Assembly: GCA_030632175.1 (NCBI GenBank)
Contig: DAOVVG010000086.1
Span: forward strand, 1 to 8,723
Reading direction: 5' to 3'
Length of the DNA stretch: 8,723 nucleotides
DNA from: Gammaproteobacteria bacterium
GTDB lineage: Bacteria > Pseudomonadota > Gammaproteobacteria > UBA9214
Numbering within the stretch: position 1 is the first letter of the stretch; the number at the start of each line of letters is the position of its first letter. The notes beneath the pieces were generated by a model. The model ran no database searches and was not told where the DNA came from. It worked only from the letters and a program-made list of their open reading frames with translations. Both the position numbers and the translations under genes were made by a program. This document shows positions 1 to 6,686 of the stretch, one piece after another.

Positions 1-127
1 TCAATACCGGCCAGGCCAGCTGCGCGGCAATTATTACGCCCACCAGCATACCGACGAGTGCCCACACAAGGGACATGATGGCGAACTGACGCACGACAGT
101 GTAGTTGTAGGTTTGCTGATCGGTCAT
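1..127 (-). CDS. ccoN: cbb3-type cytochrome c oxidase subunit I CcoN (partial, N-terminus only)
   Basis: This is the first 42 codons of a minus-strand gene that leaves the window at its left edge. It starts at the ATG at 127-125, with a good ribosome site (GGGAGGT) a few bases upstream. The peptide begins MTDQQTYNYTVVRQFAIMS, followed by a hydrophobic helix (about residues 13-41) ending in AAQLAWPVL. The Y-N-Y-x-V-V-R-Q-F-A start and the AAQL-W-P end of the first helix are characteristic of CcoN, the heme b/b3-CuB catalytic subunit of the high-affinity cbb3 oxidase in the cytoplasmic membrane. None of the heme or copper ligands lie in the visible part. The Yip1-family gene ends 78 bp upstream on the same strand, and I see no convincing separate promoter in that gap. 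The divergent ccoI-ccoS pair supports the assignment. Confidence 0.9.
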   Translation of the reverse strand, partial: MTDQQTYNYTVVRQFAIMSLVWALVGMLVGVIIAAQLAWPVL

Positions 128-205
128 GCCGACCTCCCTGACATTATGTGTGATACATTAGATTCCGTACTTGCTTTAATTCTGGCTAAATCTTTCTACG
201 TCGAA

Positions 206-808
206 CTAGTGCGTGAATTGTGGTTCCAGCCCCATACCCCACAGTATCGCCGTCACTGCCAGCAGACCGACAAATGCCACCAGTCCAACTGCCAGTACTG
301 CGCTGGAAAACAGGAATCCACGATCTTCCGAAATATCCATCATGATCGGCACACCGCTAAACAGAAGGTAAACGGTGTAGGACAGCGCCACAATGCCCAC
401 GACCATGTTCAACCACAGCACCGGGTAGAGTTCCATAATGCCAATGAGAAACAGCGGTGTTGCTGTGTAGGCCGCCAGCACCACACATTGCGACAGCGGC
501 ACATCGGCATCATAGGTTTTGCCCATCCAGTGAATCATCCAGCCAATCGCATAGACACCGACCAGCATCGCGAAGTAGTACATCACGGAAATCATGCCTG
601 CACTCTCCAGCGTCAGCTTGACCGGGTCACCGGCACCGATTTGCCAGCCAAACTGTGTTGTTCCGATAAACCCGGAGATAGCAGGAATCGCTGCCAGCAG
701 CATTACATGGGCCGCGTAGCATTTTCCTACTGTACATTTGTCGTTACGAATGGAGACCCATTCGCGCTTGGGATTAACAAACAGACCCCAGATGTGTTTC
801 AGCACCAT
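206..808 (-). CDS. Yip1-family five-helix membrane protein upstream of ccoN
   Basis: This is a 200-residue integral membrane protein starting MVLKHIWGLFVNPKREW. I chose the ATG at 808 because GGGGAG lies about 9 nt upstream and because the N-terminal pattern (helix, then F-x-x-P-x-x-x-W) is usual for bacterial Yip1-domain proteins. The open frame could start at 847, but that 13-residue extension has no ribosome site. Five hydrophobic segments are visible at about residues 32-50, 68-95, 106-126, 130-152 and 166-190. A conserved-looking SGVPIMMD follows helix 4. There is no enzyme motif, so the biochemical role is unknown. The gene lies between the FNR box and ccoN on the same strand, 78 bp before ccoN, so co-transcription with the oxidase is likely. 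A role in oxidase assembly or membrane organisation is only an inference from that position. Confidence 0.8.
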   Translation of the reverse strand: MVLKHIWGLFVNPKREWVSIRNDKCTVGKCYAAHVMLLAAIPAISGFIGTTQFGWQIGAGDPVKLTLESAGMISVMYYFAMLVGVYAIGWMIHWMGKTYDADVPLSQCVVLAAYTATPLFLIGIMELYPVLWLNMVVGIVALSYTVYLLFSGVPIMMDISEDRGFLFSSAVLAVGLVAFVGLLAVTAILWGMGLEPQFTH

Positions 809-942
809 AGGACAGGCTCCCCGAAAATAATTGTTGTGGCCACACACAGAGCAACTGTGCGCGGTCAGTATCCGTCACACCCGATAGTTATACAAGACTT
901 GCCACCAGGATTCCGATACAGGACCAATATTTATAACAAGGT

Positions 943-948
943 ATTTTA
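943..948 (-). promoter_or_regulatory. Putative -10 element of an FNR class II promoter reading toward the Yip1/ccoN genes
   Basis: On the minus strand this hexamer reads TAAAAT, matching five of six bases of the sigma-70 -10 consensus. If the FNR box at 970-983 is centred at -41.5, the hexamer falls at -13 to -8, within one base of the ideal place. The predicted start is near 935, giving a leader of about 127 nt before the Yip1-family ATG. This is inferred from spacing alone. Confidence 0.5.
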
Positions 949-969
949 ATAAGCACCACGATGACCGAG

Positions 970-983
970 TTGATCTATATCAA
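970..983. promoter_or_regulatory. FNR/ANR binding site (perfect palindrome)
   Basis: The sequence TTGATCTATATCAA is an exact match to the FNR/ANR consensus TTGAT-N4-ATCAA. It lies in the 189-bp gap between the divergent Yip1/ccoN and ccoI/ccoS arms, and its downstream edge is 14 bp before the ccoI ATG. The fnr gene in this window encodes the E..SR recognition residues that read this half-site, so its product is the obvious candidate ligand. Class II geometry fits the minus-strand direction well. In the plus direction the expected -10 position (about 1006-1011) reads gcgttc, which is poor. Confidence 0.88.
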
Positions 984-997
984 TTCATTAGAAAATT

Positions 998-3550
998 ATG
1001 ATTAAGCGTTCAAACAGCGATGAGGTTCGAGTACGCTACACTCTCCGCACCCCTGAATGGGCCAACGACGGATCACACGTGCCTCAACCAGAACCTGCCA
1101 CTGCCCGTATCGGGCAAACCGAAGAACCCGCACAGCCGTGTTTTCACTGCGGCCTGCCGGTGCCAGCTGGAATGGCCATCAATGTGACAATCAATGATGA
1201 ACCACAACCGATGTGCTGTTACGGCTGTCAGGCCGTGGCGCAGGCCATCGTGGATGCAGGGCATACTGATTTCTATCGTCACCGCACCGAACTTTCGCCC
1301 ACCGGCGCAGACCTGGTACCGGAATTCATCCAGCAAACAGAGATCTACGATCACCCGGAAATCCAGAAGACCTTCGTGCGCAGCACCGGTGCGCACGAAT
1401 ACGAAGCTGCTCTGATCCTGGAGGGTATCGTCTGCGCGGCCTGTATCTGGCTGAACGAGCGCCATATCAGCCGGCTGCCCGGCGTGCTCGACGTGCAGAT
1501 CAATTACACAACCCATCGTGCACGTATCCGCTGGGACGACACCCGTATCAAGCTCAGCGAGATCCTGCAGGCGATTCATAACATCGGCTACACAGCGTAC
1601 CCTTATGACCCTGCACAGCAACAGCAGGCGCACGAACGTGAACGCCGCTTGCAGCTGCGCCGTATCGGTATTGCCGGTGTGCTGGGCATGCAGGTGATGA
1701 TGCTGTCGATTGCACTGTACGTGGGTGGCTGGACCGGTATCGAGGATGAATTCAAAAACCTGTTCCACTGGGTCGGACTACTGCTGACCACGCCGGTGCT
1801 GTTCTATTCCGGCGCACCGTTCCTGCGCGGCGCCTGGCGTGACCTGAAAAACCACAGCGTTGGAATGGATACACCGGTTTCGCTTGGCATACTGGTGGCC
1901 TTCGGCGGAAGTATCCACGCCACGCTGACTGGCCAGGGTGAGGTGTACTATGACTCGGTGGTGATGTTTGTGTTTTTCCTGCTGGTGAGCCGATATTTTG
2001 AAATGCAGGCGCGCAAGCGTGGGGCGGAAACCGCCGAGAATCTTGCACAGGCGCTGCCTGCCATGGCAACTCGCCTGGGCGCTGACGGTGACGACGGCAG
2101 GCAGGTAATCATTCCGTCGGCTGAACTGCAACCCGGCGACAGGGTGCTCATCAAGCCAGGTGCCACTGTGCCCGCAGATGGCACAGTTGAATCCGGCAAC
2201 TCCGGTGTCAGTGAGGCGTTGTTGAGCGGTGAAAGCACGCCGCTGCAGAAATCACCCGGCATGAAGCTGATCGGTGGCAGTCTCAATATGGACAGTCCAC
2301 TCGTTATGCAGGTTGACAAGACCGGCCTCGATACCGTACTGGCCGAGATCACTCGCCTGCTGGAACGTGCGCAGCAGGAAAAGCCGGCCATCACGCAACT
2401 CGCCGACCGGGTTGCCGCCGGCTTCGTGGTTGGCGTGTTGCTGTTTGCCAGTGCCGCAGGCCTGTACTGGTGGCAACACGATCCACAGAGCTGGTTACCG
2501 GTGCTGGTGTCCGTGCTGGTAGTGACCTGCCCGTGCGCCCTGTCACTCGCCACACCGACCGCCATCAGCGCCGCTACCGGGACCCTGCTGGCACGGGGAA
2601 TGCTTGCCACCGGCAGTGCTCGCCTGGAAACGCTCGCGCGTGCCACACATGTCGTGTTCGACAAGACCGGTACACTGACAGTCGGTACACCTGTGGTGGT
2701 TGATGTACAGATTGATTCACACCTGGATGAAACCACACTGCTGCACATTGCCGCGGCACTGGAAACACATTCGGAACATGCTGCGGCACACGCCATCGCC
2801 AGGCGCGCGGGCAACACGCCGTTCACCGCACGGGATATCCGCAATTATCCCGGTGCCGGAATCAGTGGACAGGTCGATGGTAACATCTGGTACATCGGCA
2901 ATGCCGCGTTTGTGCAGGCACATTGCACGACACACGGCAAACTGGACAGAACGGGCAATCACACGCAAATCTTTCTGGCTGATGAAGAACGTATCCATGC
3001 ACTTCTGTCATTACAGGATAAAATACGCCCCGATGCACGTGCCACCATCCAGACGCTGCACCAGGCCGGGAAGAAGATCATCCTGATGAGCGGCGACAAT
3101 CACAGCGCTGCCCGGACAGTGGCTGAGCAGGTTGGCATCGACACTGTCTACGCCGACCTGGAACCGGCGGATAAATTACGCGAAGTACAAAAACTGCAAC
3201 AACAGGGCAACACCGTCATCATGGTCGGGGACGGGATCAATGATGCACCGGTGCTGGGTGCTGCCGATGTCTCGATTGCCATGCAGGGCGCGGCGCAGAT
3301 CAGCCAGGCCGGCGCTGATATGATTCTGATATCGAACCGGCTCTCTGCACTGTCGAACGGTATACTCCTTGCGCGGCGCACCCTGCGCATCATCCGCCAA
3401 AACCTGGCATGGGCGGTTGCATACAACCTGATCGCCCTGCCCGCTGCCGTGCTCGGTCTGGTCGCACCATGGATGGCAGCCATCGGCATGTCATCGAGTT
3501 CACTGCTGGTAGTTTTGAACGCATTGCGCCTGACACGCGGGAGTGAGTAA
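998..3550 (+). CDS. ccoI: Copper-translocating P1B-type ATPase CcoI (FixI), cbb3 oxidase assembly
   Basis: An 850-residue copper-exporting ATPase of the inner membrane that supplies copper for the CuB site of cbb3 oxidase. The N-terminal metal-binding region has CFHC at 48-51 and CCYGC at 73-77. An HMA domain follows with CAAC at 146-149. The transmembrane CPC lies at 511-513, the phosphorylation site DKTGT at 555-559, and the hinge GDGIND at 744-749. The P1B-1 helix residues are YN at 809-810 and MSSS at 831-834. The actuator loop reads SGES (410-413). The nucleotide-domain HP dipeptide reads HA (SEHA, 591-594). The final stop overlaps the ccoS ATG by one base. The ATG at 998 has no clear ribosome site, and the first ~46 residues are polar and unlike the family, in which CcoI usually begins just before the CxHC. 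A GTG at 1079 (GGA six bases upstream) is an alternative start giving 823 residues. Confidence 0.95.
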   Translation: MIKRSNSDEVRVRYTLRTPEWANDGSHVPQPEPATARIGQTEEPAQPCFHCGLPVPAGMAINVTINDEPQPMCCYGCQAVAQAIVDAGHTDFYRHRTELSPTGADLVPEFIQQTEIYDHPEIQKTFVRSTGAHEYEAALILEGIVCAACIWLNERHISRLPGVLDVQINYTTHRARIRWDDTRIKLSEILQAIHNIGYTAYPYDPAQQQQAHERERRLQLRRIGIAGVLGMQVMMLSIALYVGGWTGIEDEFKNLFHWVGLLLTTPVLFYSGAPFLRGAWRDLKNHSVGMDTPVSLGILVAFGGSIHATLTGQGEVYYDSVVMFVFFLLVSRYFEMQARKRGAETAENLAQALPAMATRLGADGDDGRQVIIPSAELQPGDRVLIKPGATVPADGTVESGNSGVSEALLSGESTPLQKSPGMKLIGGSLNMDSPLVMQVDKTGLDTVLAEITRLLERAQQEKPAITQLADRVAAGFVVGVLLFASAAGLYWWQHDPQSWLPVLVSVLVVTCPCALSLATPTAISAATGTLLARGMLATGSARLETLARATHVVFDKTGTLTVGTPVVVDVQIDSHLDETTLLHIAAALETHSEHAAAHAIARRAGNTPFTARDIRNYPGAGISGQVDGNIWYIGNAAFVQAHCTTHGKLDRTGNHTQIFLADEERIHALLSLQDKIRPDARATIQTLHQAGKKIILMSGDNHSAARTVAEQVGIDTVYADLEPADKLREVQKLQQQGNTVIMVGDGINDAPVLGAADVSIAMQGAAQISQAGADMILISNRLSALSNGILLARRTLRIIRQNLAWAVAYNLIALPAAVLGLVAPWMAAIGMSSSSLLVVLNALRLTRGSE

Positions 3551-3747
3551 TGGAAATTATCTACCTGTTGATCCCGCTGTCACTGGTACTGGTTGGCATA
3601 ATCGTATGGATCTTCGTGTGGGCGATTCACAGTGGCCAGTTTGACGACCTGGAAGGCCCGGCCCATCAAATCCTGATGGATGATGATTCGCCGGATACGA
3701 CGCCGGCTGACCGTCGTAAAGACGAACAGGAGCAGGATTCGGCCTGA
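3550..3747 (+). CDS. ccoS: Cytochrome oxidase maturation protein CcoS
   Basis: A 65-residue single-helix membrane protein needed for cofactor maturation of cbb3 oxidase, which in other bacteria appears inactive without CcoS. Residues 3-27 form one hydrophobic helix beginning MEIIYLLIPLSLVLVG. They are followed by the hallmark SGQFDDLEGPAHQIL (about 28-42), an acidic DDD and a polar charged tail. The length is typical of the family. Its ATG shares the A of the ccoI stop (TAATG), so it is probably translationally coupled to ccoI. The ccoI-ccoS-anr order matches pseudomonad cbb3 loci. Confidence 0.95.
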   Translation: MEIIYLLIPLSLVLVGIIVWIFVWAIHSGQFDDLEGPAHQILMDDDSPDTTPADRRKDEQEQDSA

Positions 3748-4037
3748 TGAACTAAAACCTTGCCATTCTGGTTATTATTCAGGTTCCAGGCAACCCTGAA
3801 GCCCTTAAAAAGCACATGAATTCCCTGGAGTTTTGACTGTTACAGACCGGTAGACGAATGTATACTGATATGTCGTGCGTGTGATTCAGGCAATCTGGTG
3901 CAAGCATGACCAGGCCCGAATTACGTAGCGTGGCTGGATGATCTCAAACCATACTGAACAGATGGTCATGAATTTTGCCGAAACTGGCGACCAGCGACAA
4001 TGACCTGGATCAAGAAGGCGCCATTTACAGGACCAGC
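3748..4037 (+). other. Intergenic region / leader before fnr
   Basis: This 290-bp stretch between ccoS and the preferred fnr start holds no convincing gene. It contains a weak stem (CAGGTT at 3780-3785 with AACCCTG at 3792-3798, one bulge) and no following T-run, so it is not a clear terminator. A possible promoter lies at 3833-3866. A 21-codon reading frame at 3938-4003 has only a weak ribosome site. A GATT-N5-AATC repeat at 3883-3895 has the wrong spacing for an FNR box, so there is no good sign of fnr autoregulation here. Confidence 0.5.
3833..3866 (+). promoter_or_regulatory. Weak candidate promoter upstream of fnr
   Basis: TATACT at 3861-3866 matches five of six -10 bases. The best -35-like hexamer, TTGACT at 3833-3838, is 22 bp away, which is too far for an ideal sigma-70 promoter. 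The hexamer at the proper spacing (3838-3843) is poor. It could still give a separate fnr transcript, but this is tentative. Confidence 0.3.
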
Positions 4038-4793
4038 ATGACAGGAAAAGAAAAATTGCTGAAGATCGAGGCGCTCAAGGTCTCCTGCCAGAATTGCAGC
4101 CTGGCAGATCTTTGCCTGCCACATAGCATGGAGACAGACGAAGTCAATCAGCTGGACGGTATCCTGAAACGCCAGCAACCCTATCAGCCGGGGCAACACC
4201 TGTTCCACGCCGGTGACAGGAGCAGTTCGATTTTTGCCGTCAGATCAGGCGCATTGAAGTCCTACTGCATAACTGAAGACGGTGATGAACAGGTGTTGGG
4301 CTTCGCCCTCCCCGGCGAACTGGTCGGCCTTGATGGCCTCGCAGGTGAGACTTTTTCAAGCACATGCATCGCACTCGGAACATCCAGCGTCTGCGAACTG
4401 CCTTTCATTCAACTGGAAGAACTCTGCCATAGCCTGCCGGGCCTGCAAAAACAGATGATGCGCCTGCTCGGGAAGGAAATTACGTCTGACCAGCATTTGC
4501 TGATGCTGCTTGGGCAGCGTAGTGCCGAGGAACGACTCGCTTCTTTCCTGCTCAGCCTGTCCTCACGCTACATGTTACGCGGCTTGTCAGCCAATGAATT
4601 TAATCTGCCGATGTCACGGCAGGACATCGGTAACTACCTGGGCCTTGCCATTGAAACCGTCAGCCGCCTGTTTGCCCATTTCCAGGAAGAGAAGCTGCTG
4701 ACAGTCAATCGCAAACAGATCAGGATTCTGGACCAGGCGAGACTGAAATCAATGGTTGACGGCTGTCTCGGTAATATCTCTGAATCCGCATGA
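4038..4793 (+). CDS. fnr: FNR/ANR-family oxygen-sensing transcription regulator
   Basis: A CRP/FNR-superfamily activator that senses oxygen through a [4Fe-4S] cluster and switches on anaerobic and microaerobic genes. Counted from the chosen ATG, the cluster cysteines are C17, C20 and C26 (C-x2-C-x5-C, from VSCQNCSLADLCLP) and C119 (SSVCELPF), matching the four ligands of E. coli FNR. A cyclic-nucleotide-like beta-roll spans about 35-130, followed by the dimer helix (MMRLLGKEI). A C-terminal helix-turn-helix, RQDIGNYLGLAIETVSRLF, has the E-xx-S-R triad that reads TTGAT half-sites. I chose the ATG at 4038 (AGGA five bases upstream, 251 residues, FNR-like length). A TTG at 3975 would add 21 residues without family support. 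The gene follows ccoI-ccoS, as anr does in pseudomonads. It is likely to act on the FNR box at 970-983. Confidence 0.93.
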   Translation: MTGKEKLLKIEALKVSCQNCSLADLCLPHSMETDEVNQLDGILKRQQPYQPGQHLFHAGDRSSSIFAVRSGALKSYCITEDGDEQVLGFALPGELVGLDGLAGETFSSTCIALGTSSVCELPFIQLEELCHSLPGLQKQMMRLLGKEITSDQHLLMLLGQRSAEERLASFLLSLSSRYMLRGLSANEFNLPMSRQDIGNYLGLAIETVSRLFAHFQEEKLLTVNRKQIRILDQARLKSMVDGCLGNISESA

Positions 4794-4796
4794 CAA

Positions 4797-4839
4797 GACC
4801 CTGAAATCAGGTCACCGCGGACCTCGCATCCGTTTTTTT
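4797..4839 (+). terminator. Possible fnr terminator with overlapping alternative stems
   Basis: Just after the fnr stop, GACC(C)TGA pairs with TCAGGTC (4797-4813, one bulged C). The competing stem AGGTC/GACCT (4809-4824, six-base loop) shares part of that sequence. A run of seven Ts follows at 4833-4839. The T-run starts about eight bases after the second stem, farther than in a classic intrinsic terminator, so the call is moderate. The gap separates the convergent fnr and nirN genes. Confidence 0.4.
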
Positions 4840-4852
4840 CTACAAAGACAAA

Positions 4853-6589
4853 TTAGTGACTGGTACCCTCGGAACGGTTAATTTTGTTATACACATTGTA
4901 CTTTCCGGACGGCTTGCGCATCGGGATCCGCTTGACCTCTTCAAGTGACTCGGCGTCATAGACGACCAGCGCCCCATCCATTTCCCACAGGCTCACCAGT
5001 GCATATTTACCATCTCTCGTAAACTCGACATGCGCCGAGGTCTTGCCTGGCTCCGGCCGCAGGGTTTTGACAATCTCCAGGCTGCGCTTGTCTATTACAT
5101 GCATGACGTCCCGATTCGGCCCGAAAAACACGTCGGTCCAGGCATACGGAGTATTTTCATGACTGCGCATGAAAAATCCGGGACCAAGAGTTTCAATCTG
5201 GCGAATAACCTTCCAGTTGTTCATATCGATAACCGTCACCATCCCCTGTTTCAGGTTCGGTGATGCCATCACCTGTGTATCCCGATATTTCCAGGTAATG
5301 CCTGATCCCAGGTGAGGCATGCCATCCAGCGGTAATTCAGCTACCTTGTTGCCACTGTCAAGATCGATTACCTGGCCGCCGTGACTGGCCCGGTCAGCAC
5401 CAATAAGATAACGATAGCTTTGATCAAAAAAGAAATCATCCAGCACCTGCTCAAGCCGGATCTTGCGCACTGAATACTGCGGCCCGTCATCCATGATCTC
5501 CCAGACTTCCGGGATATCTTTCAGGGCTGCCACAAAACTGCCGCGGGGCGCGGCCTGGTACACGGCACTGATACGTGATGTGCTGCCATTTTTACCAGTA
5601 ACCGGGATGACTTTTATCAGACCAAGATCCGTGGCATTCAACAACACCAGGGTATTCGGCAGGGTGTTGCCAACCAGCAGGGTTTGCCCGTCGGCGGATA
5701 CCGCCACGTTGCGGGTGTTGATCCCGGCGCGAATCTCCGCAACCATCTGCAGGCTATACAGGTCAAACTTGCCGATCCAGCCGTCACGTGAAGCCAGATA
5801 GACAAAACGACCATCCGGTGAATATTTCAGGCCCCCATGCAGGGCAAAACGACTCGGGAAGCGATGGATTGGTTCCAGGCGGTCGCCGTCCAGCACGGTC
5901 ACGTGATGGTCACCGGCCTCGACCACACAAAACAGGTTGAGCGGATCGGCATCATGTACCGGTTGTGCCGGCAGCTTGTCGGCGGTCAGCCAGACCGTAC
6001 GCGATGCCGCAATGGAATGAGTGTTCCATTCCGGCACTGTTGCCGACTGCGTATAAATATAGTCAACCAGTGACTGGATAACCGCATCATCGAGTTGTTT
6101 GCCAAAAGGCGGCATCTGGGTGGCTGGCCGACCGTCACGGATCACCTGCCCGGCCGCGCGCTTGCGCAAACGATGCAGGTTCGAGGGCAACAGCGCCGGT
6201 CCGCTGCCACCCAGCCGGTCATCGCCGTGACAGGCAGCACAGTGGGTTGCATACAGCGTACTGCTCGCGGCAATACCGGGGCTTCCGGTCACCGGCTGCA
6301 GCGACCCATCCGGCTGACGGCGATAACTGCTGACCTCGACCGGCTTGCCTCTCAGAAAGCGGGTTACGGAAACAAGTTTTCCGTCTTCACCATACACCAG
6401 CTGGTAGTATTCGTGACGCTGGTAAACTTCTTCGATATTACGCTCCGGCGAGGGTTGCCAGGGCTTCAGGCCGGGATCGAAGCTGTCATGGTAATACGGT
6501 GTACCCGCTATTGGTGACGCTCCGGCAGCATCGAGGGATAGGCACACAAGCAGGATAAGTAAACCGTTAACGATCTGTCTTGCTGCCAT
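4853..6589 (-). CDS. nirN: NirN-type cytochrome c/d1 protein (dihydro-heme d1 dehydrogenase) with an extra N-terminal domain
   Basis: A 578-residue periplasmic c-type cytochrome with a heme d1-binding beta-propeller. In characterised NirN this protein oxidises dihydro-heme d1 to heme d1, the last step in making the nitrite reductase cofactor. A Sec signal peptide is visible (cut probably after A24, AGA). Residues 28-110 are an unfamiliar segment. The cytochrome c domain has CAACH at 117-121 and a likely Met ligand M159 (TQMPPFG). The propeller runs from about 215 to the end. H251 (ALHGG) aligns with the proximal d1 ligand of NirS, H425 (MPHLGSG) with one NirS distal histidine, and GKYNVYN near the C-terminus is shared with the family. 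The other NirS distal histidine site reads FFFD, which argues against nitrite reductase. NirF is excluded by the heme c domain. NirN is usually about 490 residues. The start codon lacks a clear ribosome site, and a REPIN-like element ends five bases upstream of it. Confidence 0.82.
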   Translation of the reverse strand: MAARQIVNGLLILLVCLSLDAAGASPIAGTPYYHDSFDPGLKPWQPSPERNIEEVYQRHEYYQLVYGEDGKLVSVTRFLRGKPVEVSSYRRQPDGSLQPVTGSPGIAASSTLYATHCAACHGDDRLGGSGPALLPSNLHRLRKRAAGQVIRDGRPATQMPPFGKQLDDAVIQSLVDYIYTQSATVPEWNTHSIAASRTVWLTADKLPAQPVHDADPLNLFCVVEAGDHHVTVLDGDRLEPIHRFPSRFALHGGLKYSPDGRFVYLASRDGWIGKFDLYSLQMVAEIRAGINTRNVAVSADGQTLLVGNTLPNTLVLLNATDLGLIKVIPVTGKNGSTSRISAVYQAAPRGSFVAALKDIPEVWEIMDDGPQYSVRKIRLEQVLDDFFFDQSYRYLIGADRASHGGQVIDLDSGNKVAELPLDGMPHLGSGITWKYRDTQVMASPNLKQGMVTVIDMNNWKVIRQIETLGPGFFMRSHENTPYAWTDVFFGPNRDVMHVIDKRSLEIVKTLRPEPGKTSAHVEFTRDGKYALVSLWEMDGALVVYDAESLEEVKRIPMRKPSGKYNVYNKINRSEGTSH

Positions 6590-6594
6590 AGTAT

Positions 6595-6666
6595 TGTAGG
6601 GTGCGCCATGCGTACCGGATTGTAAATGTATGTAATTGGTTCAGGGTGCGCACGGCGCACCCTGCA
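6595..6666. repeat. REPIN-like element: two inverted 22-nt hairpin units
   Basis: Two copies of a 22-nt unit face each other at 6595-6616 and 6645-6666 and agree at 19 of 22 positions once one is reverse-complemented. Each unit is itself a stem-loop. The right one is part of a perfect 10-bp stem (CAGGGTGCGC / GCGCACCCTG, 6642-6651 and 6655-6664) with a three-base loop. The left is imperfect (GGTGCGC CAT GCGTACC). A 28-nt AT-rich spacer separates them. This is the architecture of REP doublets (REPINs), normally mobilised by RAYT transposases encoded elsewhere. It fills most of the 97-bp nirJ-nirN gap. No T-run follows the stem on the nir-coding strand, so it is not a standard terminator. Confidence 0.75.
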
Positions 6667-6686
6667 GACTGCTGTGTATCGTTATC

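Noticed and set aside
113..949. Long plus-strand open frame (278 codons) opposite the Yip1-family gene
   Set aside because: The peptide is rich in His, Gln, Arg and Cys with no domain, while the opposite strand encodes a clean five-helix protein with a good ribosome site.
1948..2844. Minus-strand open frame of 298 codons inside ccoI
   Set aside because: Low-complexity Ser/Ala/Thr/Cys-rich peptide antisense to fully conserved ATPase motifs; a codon-bias shadow.
3883..3895. GATT-N5-AATC inverted repeat as an FNR site for fnr autoregulation
   Set aside because: Wrong spacing and missing the TTG/CAA outer bases of TTGAT-N4-ATCAA.
3975..4037. TTG start for fnr adding 21 residues
   Set aside because: Rare start codon, no ribosome site, and the added residues have no FNR-family counterpart; ATG 4038 has AGGA and gives the normal length.
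4853..6589. Calling the cd1 protein nitrite reductase NirS or the heme-c-free NirF
   Set aside because: The CAACH heme c site excludes NirF, and the missing distal histidine (FFFD at the NirS H327 place) plus position at the end of a nirGHJ operon argue for NirN.
6642..6664. Perfect 10-bp hairpin as an intrinsic terminator after nirJ
   Set aside because: On the coding strand the stem is followed by AACCAATTAC, with no T-run, and a second inverted copy nearby explains it better as a REP-type repeat.
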